A DNA stretch of 64,000 nucleotides from a virus, in the IMG/VR virus record IMGVR_UViG_3300028840_002150, positions 38,421 through 102,420 of that record. One strand, 5' to 3'. Position 1 is the first letter of the stretch. Every line of letters begins with the position of its first letter. The notes below the pieces were generated by a model. It did not search any database, was not told the origin of the DNA, and saw only the letters and a program-made list of their open reading frames with translations. Positions 7,581 through 15,365 of the stretch are shown piece by piece. Position numbers and translations under genes: made by a program.

Positions 7581-7615
7581 GGCGGGGCCGATTTCTTTCC
7601 AATATCGGCCCCGCC
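7581..7615 (+). repeat. 12-bp inverted repeat overlapping promoter copy 7
   Basis: GGCGGGGCCGAT (7581-7592) and ATCGGCCCCGCC (7604-7615) are perfectly complementary with an 11-nt loop. There is no T tract. The right arm contains the end of the AATATC half-site, so hairpin formation and operator occupation overlap. Confidence 0.65.
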
Positions 7616-7630
7616 ACGCCGAATAACCTA
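7590..7630 (+). promoter_or_regulatory. Two-part phage promoter element, copy 7
   Basis: GATTTC-TTTCC-AATATC (7590-7606), 15 bp, then AATAACCTA (7622-7630). Drives 7670-8460. The leader contains CGACACAAC and CCAACCACCGGAG. Confidence 0.7.
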
Positions 7631-7669
7631 TTGATGACCGACACAACACCAACCACCGGAGACCGACGA

Positions 7670-7894
7670 ATGACCGTCAACACCAGCCAGTACGAATTTG
7701 CCCACGGGCACAAGCCGCGGGGGCAGGGGTTTTGGGCGTTCGAAATGACCTTCACCGACGGCCACGGCCGGTTTTCAACCGAGACCGTTTTCGCCAACGG
7801 TACACCGGCCCAAGCCCGCAAGCAGGCATGGCAGCAACTCAAGGCCGAGTGCGGAGCCGTTAAGGAACTGGTCGAAGTTACCGTTCTTCCGTAA
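7670..7894 (+). CDS. Hypothetical protein, 74 aa
   Basis: The start at 7670 follows CGGAGA; an in-frame ATG at 7634 would add 12 residues. A beta-rich first half (FWAFEMTFTD) is followed by a helix. No family recognised. Confidence 0.75.
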   Translation: MTVNTSQYEFAHGHKPRGQGFWAFEMTFTDGHGRFSTETVFANGTPAQARKQAWQQLKAECGAVKELVEVTVLP

Positions 7895-7922
7895 CCCTTT
7901 CCCAACTGCAAAGGAATGAATC

Positions 7923-8141
7923 GTGAACGTAAGCCAAGATACCCGCGAGATGGTGGCCGAAATTCGCCGCCTGGTTGACACCGTGGACATGCCCGCCGCC
8001 GACTTCTGCGAATTCGTGCGGGGCGTCACGTTCTACCGCAATGGCGGCATGGAAACAGCCCAGGCGGTTGAACTCGCCTTGGAGGAAGTTTTCACGACTG
8101 AAGAGGCGGCCAAGTACCGCATCGCCGAAACCGCCGCCTGA
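7923..8141 (+). CDS. Hypothetical helical protein, 72 aa, GTG start
   Basis: AAAGGA is about 8 bases before GTG 7923; the nearby ATG at 7916 is out of frame. Three predicted helices, acidic. No family recognised. Confidence 0.7.
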   Translation: MNVSQDTREMVAEIRRLVDTVDMPAADFCEFVRGVTFYRNGGMETAQAVELALEEVFTTEEAAKYRIAETAA

Positions 8142-8160
8142 GCCAACGGAGAACGCCAAA

Positions 8161-8460
8161 ATGCCACATCTGCTATCCGAAACCGCCTGTGAGGAAATCC
8201 GCCAACAAACCCCGCTCGTCCACCTGAACGGGTCCGGGCGGGAATCGCTGTGCGACATGCGGGAGGCCGTTTACTCCAAGCTGCAAGAGGCGGAAGACGC
8301 ATTGCGGCAAATGGCCCCGAATGGGCGGGACTACTACATCGCCGAGGACGGCCCGCAACGGCTGGAGCGGGCCACGGCATCGCACTTCCGCCGACTGGAA
8401 ACATTGGCCCGCCTGATGGAAGAAATGGAACTTGAATGCGAGGCCATCCAAGGCCGCTAA
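8161..8460 (+). CDS. Hypothetical helical protein, 99 aa
   Basis: Start at 8161 with CGGAGA upstream. Helical throughout with a long amphipathic C-terminal helix (residues 60-98). Last gene of its unit, followed by a second leader-antisense block and terminator. Confidence 0.75.
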   Translation: MPHLLSETACEEIRQQTPLVHLNGSGRESLCDMREAVYSKLQEAEDALRQMAPNGRDYYIAEDGPQRLERATASHFRRLETLARLMEEMELECEAIQGR

Positions 8461-8467
8461 CCGTCTA

Positions 8468-8495
8468 CTCCGTGGTTGGGGTGGGTTGTGTCGGA
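8468..8495 (+). ncRNA. Inverted leader copy in 3' UTR, possible antisense RNA
   Basis: CTCCGTGGTTGG (8468-8479) is the exact complement of CCAACCACGGAG in the leader at 9158-9169, and GTTGTGTCG (8485-8493) is the complement of CGACACAAC in the leaders at 7639 and 8598. The block sits between a stop codon and an intrinsic terminator, exactly as at 6748-6780. Confidence 0.5.
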
Positions 8496-8534
8496 GGCGG
8501 GGGAAGCCGGGCTTCGGTTTCTCCCGCCTTTTTT
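8496..8534 (+). terminator. Rho-independent terminator
   Basis: GGCGGG (8496-8501) pairs with CCCGCC (8523-8528), extended by imperfect pairing inside, and six T residues follow. Confidence 0.8.
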
Positions 8535-8548
8535 CTTTTCGGATTTCC

Positions 8549-8590
8549 GGTATTCGGCCAATATCGGCGCGGACCGGGCGAATAACTGAT
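8549..8590 (+). promoter_or_regulatory. Two-part phage promoter element, copy 8
   Basis: GGTATT-CGGCC-AATATC (8549-8565), 15 bp, then AATAACTGA from 8581. Confidence 0.7.
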
Positions 8591-8628
8591 TGATGAACGA
8601 CACAACACCAACCACGAAAGGGGCCGAC

Positions 8629-8880
8629 ATGCACGAGCTGAAACGAAAGTTCGAGGGCAAGGCGTTGGCGGATTACCCGGAGACCACCCGGATCCGCCTC
8701 AACCTGATTGGAGGCGGGGCCGAATACGTGGAAGTCCCTACCGCCGAAGTTTTTCAGCCGGGCGACTGGTTGGCCCGCCGCTTCGCCGGCATCAAGTTTT
8801 CCCTCTGCGAGCGGGCCATGCGTAAGCGGAACGTCCCGCTTTACAACGTCAAGACCTTCGCCGTCGAAAGCCCCGAATGA
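8629..8880 (+). CDS. Hypothetical protein, 83 aa
   Basis: Start at 8629 follows AAAGGGG. An in-frame ATG at 8593 would add MNDTTPTTKGAD, similar to the leader-encoded extension at 7634. Mixed alpha/beta, basic C-terminal half. ATGA overlap with the next gene. Confidence 0.75.
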   Translation: MHELKRKFEGKALADYPETTRIRLNLIGGGAEYVEVPTAEVFQPGDWLARRFAGIKFSLCERAMRKRNVPLYNVKTFAVESPE

Positions 8881-9095
8881 TGGACGACCTAGCCGCCAAA
8901 ATCAACGCCCACCTGGAAGCCGGCGGAGTCGTCCAGGTGACCACCTATCTCCGTAGTACGGTCTACAACGCCAAGCATACGGGGTGGTTCTACGAGCGGG
9001 GCGGGGAGTTGTTCGTCCGGCGCGGGCGCTCGGCGGATTGCCTGTCCTGCGCCGGGCGTCCCGCTGTCGGGATTCGGTTTGGCCGGTATTCCTGA
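8877..9095 (+). CDS. Hypothetical protein, 72 aa
   Basis: Two adjacent ATGs (8877, 8880). Beta-rich, with a DCLSCAG cysteine pair near residue 54. Its end touches promoter copy 9. No family recognised. Confidence 0.7.
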   Translation: MMDDLAAKINAHLEAGGVVQVTTYLRSTVYNAKHTGWFYERGGELFVRRGRSADCLSCAGRPAVGIRFGRYS

Positions 9096-9133
9096 ATTTC
9101 GGCCAATATCGGCCTATCCCCGGCGAATACCAT
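9094..9133 (+). promoter_or_regulatory. Two-part phage promoter element, copy 9
   Basis: GAATTT-CGGCC-AATATC (9094-9110), 15 bp, then AATACCATA from 9126. Closely resembles the copy inside the portal gene at 22577-22606. Confidence 0.65.
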
Positions 9134-9177
9134 AATGGAGGCGACACGATATGACCACCAACCACGGAGAACGCGAA

Positions 9178-9336
9178 ATGGCCCGAAAACCCCGCGAGGA
9201 GCACACCCGCAACATCCTGAACTCCGACCCCCACGAATTGGACGAATACCTGGAGTACCTGGAAACGGAGGGCTACACGGTCCGACGGATCAGGGAAAGC
9301 CGAGACGGACGATACTGGGAAGTCACCTTCAGCTAA
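9178..9336 (+). CDS. Hypothetical protein, 52 aa
   Basis: Start at 9178 is set by GGAGA upstream; ATG 9151 would add 9 residues. A helix (ILNSDPHELDEYLEYLE) and two strands give a small alpha-beta-beta protein. Function unknown. Confidence 0.7.
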   Translation: MARKPREEHTRNILNSDPHELDEYLEYLETEGYTVRRIRESRDGRYWEVTFS

Positions 9337-9363
9337 CCCTACAGCAAAATAGAAAGCACACCC

Positions 9364-9627
9364 ATGAAGTACGGGCCCGCAAACTCGAACTGGAAAGGCG
9401 GCACTCGTTCCAATTGGATGGGGGCCGGTGAACGCGCTTTTTGGCAGGCCGCCCAGGCAAAGAACCTGCTGAAGCGGATATTGACCACGCATTGCGACGC
9501 GAGGGGCGAGCTGCCCGGATTCACGCGGGACGAGCAGCAATGGGCGATGCGGGTATGCCGCGAGCGTCCGGATTGGGCCGAGGACACACTGAAAAGCCTC
9601 GGGTTTCCGCCAAAATCTGCGGAGTAA
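9364..9627 (+). CDS. Hypothetical protein, 87 aa
   Basis: Weak Shine-Dalgarno. The N-terminus is rich in Gly/Asn/Trp, then helices. No family recognised. Confidence 0.65.
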   Translation: MKYGPANSNWKGGTRSNWMGAGERAFWQAAQAKNLLKRILTTHCDARGELPGFTRDEQQWAMRVCRERPDWAEDTLKSLGFPPKSAE

Positions 9628-9642
9628 ATCGGAGACAAAGCC

Positions 9643-9852
9643 ATGCCAAACCAAACCGAACCCCTCACGAAAGCATCCCACTCCATCGGCTTCGCCATGG
9701 ACGATCTACGGGCCGCGCTAAATCGGTCCGGCCCGGTGGAAGCCCTGGTCATTGCGGAGCTGATCCGCAAAGCGGCCCGGCTACGGAATGACATCTCCGC
9801 CCTACTCGGGGCGATGGAGATGGAGTCGGAGCGGACATCCACGGTGCCCTGA
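9643..9852 (+). CDS. Hypothetical helical protein, 69 aa
   Basis: GGAG lies 10 bases upstream of the ATG. Two amphipathic helices (about residues 14-30 and 33-58). Last gene of the unit. Function unknown. Confidence 0.7.
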   Translation: MPNQTEPLTKASHSIGFAMDDLRAALNRSGPVEALVIAELIRKAARLRNDISALLGAMEMESERTSTVP

Positions 9853-9875
9853 TTTAGAACCGCCTGCCATTTGCC

Positions 9876-9915
9876 GATATTTCGCCAATATTCCGCGCTT
9901 CCCGGCGAATACCTA
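9876..9915 (+). promoter_or_regulatory. Two-part phage promoter element, copy 10
   Basis: GATATT-TCGCC-AATATT (9876-9892), 15 bp, then AATACCTA from 9908. Drives the gene at 9957. Confidence 0.7.
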
Positions 9916-9956
9916 AGTAGACAACACAACACTACTTACCACCGGAGGCGCGAATC

Positions 9957-10370
9957 ATGCAGGCTATCACCCACCACGACCCGCTCAACATCACCACCCA
10001 CAACGGAACGGTGACCGTCCACAACCCGAAGACCGGCAACCACCGCACGTTCCGTATCCGCACCCAGCCGGACAATGCGGAGTTTGCGCCGGGCGAGCGG
10101 GTGGTTTCCTTGCTCACCGGCCCGGACAATGAGGGCGACTACCGCGGCTTCGGCTTCGTGATGGCCGACGGCCGCATCCGGCTCTGGCGCCGCTGCCAAA
10201 CCGCCACCTTCGAAGCCTACGCCCGCATCTTAATGAACCCCGACCACTACGCGATTCACCACGGGCTGGAGTTCATGTCCGAGGGCCGATGCCGCCGCTG
10301 CAACCGGACGCTCACCACCCCGGAGTCGGTGGCATCCGGAATCGGACCCGTATGTGCCGGCCGCGAGTAG
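9957..10370 (+). CDS. DUF6011-type zinc protein, 137 aa
   Basis: The C-terminal 30 residues (RCRRCNRTLTTPESVASGIG, then PVCAGR) match the DUF6011 zinc signature common in phages of actinobacteria and others. Residues 10-70 look beta-rich. The cysteines would hold one zinc ion; no biochemical role is established. Strong GGAGG Shine-Dalgarno; single-gene unit closed by a terminator. Confidence 0.8.
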   Translation: MQAITHHDPLNITTHNGTVTVHNPKTGNHRTFRIRTQPDNAEFAPGERVVSLLTGPDNEGDYRGFGFVMADGRIRLWRRCQTATFEAYARILMNPDHYAIHHGLEFMSEGRCRRCNRTLTTPESVASGIGPVCAGRE

Positions 10371-10407
10371 TGCCCGATAATTTCGGCAAATCCGCCATTT
10401 CGGCTAT

Positions 10408-10438
10408 CCCTACCCGCTTGACAGCCGGTAGGGTTTTT
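10408..10438 (+). terminator. Rho-independent terminator
   Basis: CCCTACC (10408-10414) pairs with GGTAGGG (10427-10433), followed by five T residues. Marks the end of the early small-gene region. Confidence 0.85.
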
Positions 10439-10478
10439 GCTTACCCTGATATTGCGTAAACATTAGGCAGCCGGTCCT

Positions 10479-10495
10479 AGTATTCGGGCAATATC
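10479..10495 (+). promoter_or_regulatory. Palindromic operator-like site without -10 partner
   Basis: AGTATT-CGGGC-AATATC ends 8 bp before the start codon of the methyltransferase at 10504, too close for the usual downstream AATAACC element. It would lie over the ribosome-binding region and suggests a repressor or autoregulatory site. Confidence 0.55.
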
Positions 10496-10503
10496 GGGAA
10501 TCC

Positions 10504-11859
10504 ATGGCAAGAGCAAAGAACCAAGAGGCCGCCAAGCAGGCGGAATCCGAACCCGTCAAGTCCGCCCCCTCCGGGCCGCGCATCCGCAACAAGGAAATCC
10601 GCACCGTTAGGGTAGCGGATATTCTGGACCACCCGAAAAACTGGAGGCGGCACCCAGCCGAACAACAAGCTGCCCTGGACGGCGTGGTTTCCGAAATCGG
10701 CTGGATTGGCTACCCCGATGCTTTCGAGCACCCGTCTTATCCGGGCAAAATCATGCTCGTTGACGGCCACCTTCGCAAAGCCCACCTGATCGGCAAGTAC
10801 GGGGAAGACGCCGAAATCCAAGTCAACGTCACCGATCTGGATATCGAGGAGGCGGATAAGGCGCTAGTCACACGGGACCCGTTGGCGGCCATGGCGGAAA
10901 CGGACGCGGCCATTCTGCGGGATGTATTGGCCGGGATCGAAGCGGAAAACGCCGATCTTGCGGCCATGCTCGAAGCCTTAGACGAGGACGCACAGGCAAT
11001 CCTGGAAGACGCGGCAGAATCGGAACCGCCCGAAATCACCGAAGATGAAGTCCCGGAACCGCCAGCGGACCCCATTACAAGACCGGGAGACCTGTGGATA
11101 CTCGGGGAGCATCGGTTGCTATGCGGGGACTCGACTAAGGCGGAGGATGTGAAAAAATTGATGGAAGAAATGCGTGCGTATCTTTTGGCGACAGATCCGC
11201 CGTATGGGGTCAATTTTGCGGGAGCCAAATACAACCCCCGCGCAAAGCATTGGGATGGAATCCAAAACGACACGAAGCAAGGCGAAGACCTTAAGTCGTT
11301 CGTTGTCGCAACATTGAATGCCTGGGTGCCGTATATCGATGAAGCAGCCGGGTTCTATTTTTGGACAGCAGCGATGGAAGAAGGCGCCGCCGCCGCCGCC
11401 GCCATTCGAGAAATCGGCTTACACATCCAGTCACAAATTATCTGGAACAAAAATACACTCGTCTTGGGACAGGCCGACTATCAATGGAAGCACGAAAATT
11501 GCTGGTACGCATTCTGGAAGGGGAAACACCATAGATGGTTCGGGGGACGAGATAAAACGACTGTCTGGGATGTTGCGAAGGTGGCAAATTCTGCGTATGA
11601 ACACCCGATGCAAAAACCAGTTGAATTGTACGCTATTCCGATCCGTCACCACACCCAAAACGGCGAGGTGATCGCCGAGCCATTCGCGGGAAGTGGTTCT
11701 CAGTTTATCGCCGCCGAACAGTTGGGCCGCAAATGCTACGGCATGGAAATCGGCCCGCAATACTGCGACGTAATTCTCAACCGCTTCCGCAAGTTACGAC
11801 CGAACAAGCCGATCACCCGTCAAGACGGCAAGACATGGGACGAGTTATCCGCCGCATAG
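10504..11859 (+). CDS. ParB-like nuclease domain / DNA methyltransferase fusion, 451 aa
   Basis: Residues about 30-130 form a ParB/sulfiredoxin-type N-domain (VRVADILDHPKNWRRHP, then VDGHLR). Residues 195-450 are an amino-methyltransferase of the beta-type order: DPPYGVNF (motif IV, about residue 231) precedes the SAM-binding AEPFAGSGSQ (about residue 393). Such fusions methylate adenine N6 or cytosine N4 in phage DNA, usually to evade restriction; the exact base and site cannot be read from sequence. A 60-residue acidic linker joins the parts. It directly precedes the terminase genes, and its own start lies under an operator-like palindrome. Confidence 0.9.
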   Translation: MARAKNQEAAKQAESEPVKSAPSGPRIRNKEIRTVRVADILDHPKNWRRHPAEQQAALDGVVSEIGWIGYPDAFEHPSYPGKIMLVDGHLRKAHLIGKYGEDAEIQVNVTDLDIEEADKALVTRDPLAAMAETDAAILRDVLAGIEAENADLAAMLEALDEDAQAILEDAAESEPPEITEDEVPEPPADPITRPGDLWILGEHRLLCGDSTKAEDVKKLMEEMRAYLLATDPPYGVNFAGAKYNPRAKHWDGIQNDTKQGEDLKSFVVATLNAWVPYIDEAAGFYFWTAAMEEGAAAAAAIREIGLHIQSQIIWNKNTLVLGQADYQWKHENCWYAFWKGKHHRWFGGRDKTTVWDVAKVANSAYEHPMQKPVELYAIPIRHHTQNGEVIAEPFAGSGSQFIAAEQLGRKCYGMEIGPQYCDVILNRFRKLRPNKPITRQDGKTWDELSAA

Positions 11860-11870
11860 GCTAAGCCCCG

Positions 11871-12296
11871 ATGCCATCCAACAAAACCCCTAACCACCTA
11901 CCCGCCGAACCTTCACGGGGGCAGGGGGGTGCTATGTTCGAGGACGACGCCTTCTACAAGGCGGACTTGCGACTCCTCGAACGGGCCGCCCGCCACAACT
12001 GGCCGGTAGACGAAAACATGCGGAAAGCATTGGTCAACAAGGTAGCCCGCATCGCCCTAACCACGGAAGACCCCGACTACACGATTAAGGGGGTCCGCAC
12101 AGTTGGCTACCTTGACAGCCTCAACATACAGCGGGAGCGGTTAGCCTTGCCGACGGCGTTACATCAGCACCTACACCTAGAGGGAATGGGCGAGGAACGA
12201 ACGGTGGAGCTGGAGCGGATGTGCGAAATCATGCCCGAGGAAGACCGCCGCGCATTATCCCGCATGACCGGCAAGTGGAAGCCCGCCGTAGAGTAA
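11871..12296 (+). CDS. Probable small terminase subunit, 141 aa
   Basis: Assigned from position immediately before the large terminase and from its all-helical, charged content (FYKADLRLLERAARHNWPVD and two further helices). Small terminases bind the packaging site and stimulate the large subunit, but they diverge strongly, so this is inference. The start may be 11871 or the ATG at 11934, which follows a GGGGGG run. Confidence 0.55.
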   Translation: MPSNKTPNHLPAEPSRGQGGAMFEDDAFYKADLRLLERAARHNWPVDENMRKALVNKVARIALTTEDPDYTIKGVRTVGYLDSLNIQRERLALPTALHQHLHLEGMGEERTVELERMCEIMPEEDRRALSRMTGKWKPAVE

Positions 12297-12312
12297 GAAC
12301 GGAAGGCCGCAT

Positions 12313-14412
12313 GTGGCGAAGCTGGGAACCGAAGTGGCAATGGCGGCAAGCGGGGCCACGCTGGAAGAGGCCGGGCTGGCGTGTATCGGATGGGACTGCC
12401 CGCGGGACCTGAAGTTCTTTGCCGAAGTGTTTTGGGGCGTAGTGGAGCCGGGGAGGGACCTGATATGGGGGAAACATCTATCGGCCATAGCCGAACACCT
12501 GGAAGCCGTCCGGCGCCGGCAAATCAAGCGGCTACTGATTACCGTCCCGCCGCGTACCACCAAATCCTCCCTGGTATCGGTGCTCTGGCCGGCGCAAGTC
12601 TGGACAACCGATCCGAGCCACCAGTTCCTTTGCGTATCCCACTCGGACGGGCTGGCTACGCGGGACACTCGGAAGATGCGGTCTATCGTGGAGTCGGACC
12701 TGTACCAATCCTATTGGGGCCGGGCTACCCGGCTAAGCCACGACCAAAACCAGAAGACCCGCTTCGAGAACGTGAGCCGCGGCCAGCGGGTGTCCTTCGG
12801 CATCTCGGCATCTTTCACCGGCGAGGGCGGAGACACGATCATCCTGGACGATTTGCTTGACCGGGACCGGGCCATGAGCGAGGCCCACCGCATCGCGGCT
12901 ATCGAGGCGCTGGACGAGAAGATCAGCACCCGGCTCAACGACCCGGCAACCGGGGCTATCGTGATGATCGCTCAACGCTTACACGAATCCGACCCCCCCG
13001 GACATGCCATCAAGCAAGGCGGATGGGAACACCTAAACCTGCCGATGCGGTTTGAGCCGGACCACCCGTTCCTATCCACCACATCGCTTCATTTCGTGGA
13101 CTGGCGGACCCAAGACGGGGAGTTACTGTGGCCGAAGCGGTTTCCCGAAAACGTGGTCAAGCAAATGGAGCGAACCCTTGGGCCCTACGGATCGGCCGGG
13201 CAGTTGCAACAGCGGCCGGCGCCCAGGGGTGGCGGGATGTTCAAGCGGGACTGGTTCCAGCCGGTGGCCCGCCAAAATGCCCCGCCTATCTCGGATTACG
13301 ACGAGCTGTGCCGATTCTGGGATTTGGGCGGCACGGAGGACGGGGGCGACCCGACAGCCGGGGTGCTGATCGGCCGCCGCGGGGCCAAGTATTTCATCCA
13401 CGGCTGCCAGCAGGGGCAATGGTCCGCCAATGACCGGGACACGCGGATCGTACAGACCGCCTCCCACGACAACGCCCTATTCGGGCCGAAGGTAATGACC
13501 GGCGTGGAACAGGAACCCGGCGCCGCCGGCAAGCAGGTGGCGGAAAACCTGGTCCACCGGCTAACTGGATCCGGCTACCGGGCGTTTAAGGAGCCGGCGC
13601 AAGGCGACAAGCCCACCCGCGCGGAGTCATTCCAGGCCGCTTGTGAGCGCGGTGATGTCTACGTGATCGAGGGGGACTGGCTGGAGCCGTTCCTGGCCGA
13701 GCTGGAGCTATTCCCCTACGGGCAGCATGACGACCGCGTGGATGCGGTTTCCGGGGCGTTCCGCTATGTGAGCCGAGACCACGGGCACCCACTGGACCCG
13801 CACGCCGTAGTGGCCGCGGCCGGCATGACCTACGAAGAGGCCCGCAAGTTCGATACGTTCCGGGCATCCGTTGGCGCGGTCTATCGAGATTACCGAACCC
13901 AGGAAATCGGCTTTGCTTTGGTCGGGGTCAATCCGGATGTACGGGAGTACACCTTGCTGGATTCGGCCCAATACGACCGGGCCGACGAAGCCGCGGCCAA
14001 GGACATCAGCGCCAGGGCCAAGGCACGCCGGGTACTCGGGATCGGCTATCCGGAAGCTGACGGGCATTCATTCGCCTCGTTGCTGAAGAAGGCGTGGGCA
14101 GAATCGGAAGCCCGACCGGATCCGAAATTCGCCGGACCGCTGACGGTCTACCCCAAGGAGCTATCCCCAAAGGTCCGAACCATTATTGGCGGTCACGTCG
14201 TCACCGCCTTCCGGGATGGCAAGCTGCAACTGTTCGAGGACGACGAGCTACTTCGCCAAATCATCCGACTACCGATCGCCCGCAAGCCAGCGGGGTTCTC
14301 GTTGGAGGACCCCGAGGAGCACCAGACCAACCTGGCCCGCGCCTACGCGCTCGCCTTGGCCATGTTCTGGGCGCCGTACAACATGGCCCAATACTTGCGG
14401 GAGAAGAATTAG
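12313..14412 (+). CDS. terL: Terminase large subunit, 699 aa
   Basis: The ATPase-nuclease motor that packages phage DNA. The ATPase half shows a Walker A-type VPPRTTKSS (about residues 78-86) and Walker B IILDDLLDRD (about 175). The RNase H-like nuclease half shows DLGGTEDGGDPTAG (about 336) and HDDRVDAVSGAF (about 472), supplying the acidic metal ligands. Usual length is 450-560 residues; here about 200 further residues follow the last motif, with a mixed alpha/beta content I do not recognise. GTG start with GGAAGG upstream. The next gene overlaps its stop codon. Confidence 0.92.
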   Translation: MAKLGTEVAMAASGATLEEAGLACIGWDCPRDLKFFAEVFWGVVEPGRDLIWGKHLSAIAEHLEAVRRRQIKRLLITVPPRTTKSSLVSVLWPAQVWTTDPSHQFLCVSHSDGLATRDTRKMRSIVESDLYQSYWGRATRLSHDQNQKTRFENVSRGQRVSFGISASFTGEGGDTIILDDLLDRDRAMSEAHRIAAIEALDEKISTRLNDPATGAIVMIAQRLHESDPPGHAIKQGGWEHLNLPMRFEPDHPFLSTTSLHFVDWRTQDGELLWPKRFPENVVKQMERTLGPYGSAGQLQQRPAPRGGGMFKRDWFQPVARQNAPPISDYDELCRFWDLGGTEDGGDPTAGVLIGRRGAKYFIHGCQQGQWSANDRDTRIVQTASHDNALFGPKVMTGVEQEPGAAGKQVAENLVHRLTGSGYRAFKEPAQGDKPTRAESFQAACERGDVYVIEGDWLEPFLAELELFPYGQHDDRVDAVSGAFRYVSRDHGHPLDPHAVVAAAGMTYEEARKFDTFRASVGAVYRDYRTQEIGFALVGVNPDVREYTLLDSAQYDRADEAAAKDISARAKARRVLGIGYPEADGHSFASLLKKAWAESEARPDPKFAGPLTVYPKELSPKVRTIIGGHVVTAFRDGKLQLFEDDELLRQIIRLPIARKPAGFSLEDPEEHQTNLARAYALALAMFWAPYNMAQYLREKN

Positions 14413-14702
14413 TGGACGAGGACCAGGACTGCCGCGGTGATGCGTTCGAGTGGGAATTATTCGGCCAGTACATCAAGGCGCTCAACAACACCAAGTTCGT
14501 GGAGCCGGCCGAGATGCGGCGAATGGAAGCGGGCCGCGGTTGCGAGTGCTGCGGGCTACCATCCAAGGGTAAGCGGCACGGGTACCGCTGCTGCGGGGAC
14601 GGACATTGCAAGCGGCATTTGGACGCGGTTTTCGAATCGCACCAATTGGCCGACAGAATCCGGGGGTCAAGGCGGAATCACGCGAGGCCGGATCCGCTTT
14701 GA
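14412..14702 (+). CDS. Cysteine-rich hypothetical protein, 96 aa
   Basis: GTG start overlapping the terL stop (TAGTG), with GGGAGAAG upstream. Residues 45-73 contain CECCG, RCCGD and HCKRH, a likely zinc cluster. The last nine residues (RNHARPDPL) are encoded by a 26-bp repeat whose second copy at 15937-15962 encodes the same nine residues and a stop, suggesting that this 3' end was duplicated by a cassette insertion. Confidence 0.75.
   Translation: MDEDQDCRGDAFEWELFGQYIKALNNTKFVEPAEMRRMEAGRGCECCGLPSKGKRHGYRCCGDGHCKRHLDAVFESHQLADRIRGSRRNHARPDPL
14673..14698 (+). repeat. 26-bp direct repeat, left copy
   Basis: Identical to 15937-15962 except one base (G/A). It begins CGGAATCACGC and ends GGATCCGCT. 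Both copies read RNHARPDPL in frame; the left one is the end of gene 14412-14702. Confidence 0.85.
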
Positions 14703-14753
14703 CTTGTTTCTGATTTTGTGGTACTATCGGAGCGAGCGGAGGGGGTGAATGGG

Positions 14754-15038
14754 ATGGAAAAGGTAAAGCAAATAACGTGCATGGTTTGTTTTCGAGAATT
14801 TCGCGTCAAGCAGCATGAAGGGCGGAGCAAGTACGTCGGGACATGCCCGTATTGCGTGACTTACGACAATGGGACCGCGTTTGGACGGCTGTCGACCAAC
14901 GCGGAGTTAGCGCTTTGCGAGGAATTCGGGCATGAGTGGGTTCTCACTCGCGATGGCGTTTACAAGTGCCAGCGTTGCGGGTACTGGGAGAAGCGAAAGA
15001 AAGGTGACCTCTGGTTGTCGATCACTGACTACCGGTAG
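14754..15038 (+). CDS. Zinc-ribbon protein, 94 aa
   Basis: Two zinc-site pairs: CMVCF (about residues 9-13) with CPYC (about 32-35), and CQRCG (about 73-77). GGAGGGGGTG precedes the start at 14754. First gene of the putative inserted cassette. Its end (GACTACCGGTAG) recurs in the cassette. Confidence 0.75.
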   Translation: MEKVKQITCMVCFREFRVKQHEGRSKYVGTCPYCVTYDNGTAFGRLSTNAELALCEEFGHEWVLTRDGVYKCQRCGYWEKRKKGDLWLSITDYR

Positions 15039-15066
15039 CTCGGCTCCGAGGCAAGGAGCAATTGAC

Positions 15067-15294
15067 ATGAAACTACCCTGGTACGACTACATCCCGATTG
15101 TTGGAATGGTGACCGAACTTGTGAAAGCAAAGGTGAATGACTGCAGCGATGTTTACATACCGAATCCGAACAGATACCGCTTTGTTCGGCCGCGGCACAA
15201 AGATGGGATGCTAAAGCGTGACGCTGAGGGAAACTTGCTTCCGTTTATCGACCAGCACAAAACGGGGCACTACGACTATCGCTTAGATGAATGA
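15067..15294 (+). CDS. Hypothetical protein, 75 aa
   Basis: AAGGAG precedes the ATG. Aromatic-rich N-terminus (LPWYDYIPIVGMV), then a basic middle and acidic end; might be peripherally membrane-associated. Part of the cassette. No family recognised. Confidence 0.7.
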   Translation: MKLPWYDYIPIVGMVTELVKAKVNDCSDVYIPNPNRYRFVRPRHKDGMLKRDAEGNLLPFIDQHKTGHYDYRLDE

Positions 15295-15324
15295 CTGTCG
15301 GTAGCTCGGCTTCACCGCATGACC

Positions 15325-15341
15325 TGATTTCGGGCAATATC
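15325..15341 (+). promoter_or_regulatory. Palindromic operator-like site without -10 partner
   Basis: TGATTT-CGGGC-AATATC, 24 bp before the start at 15366. The right half is exact and the left half has one or two changes. Confidence 0.5.
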
Positions 15342-15365
15342 AGACAACCAAACGAAAGGGACGGC

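Noticed and set aside
14702-14753. Host-type promoter before gene 14754 (TTGTTT ... TACTAT)
   Set aside because: The two hexamers are only 12 bp apart, too close for a sigma-70 promoter.
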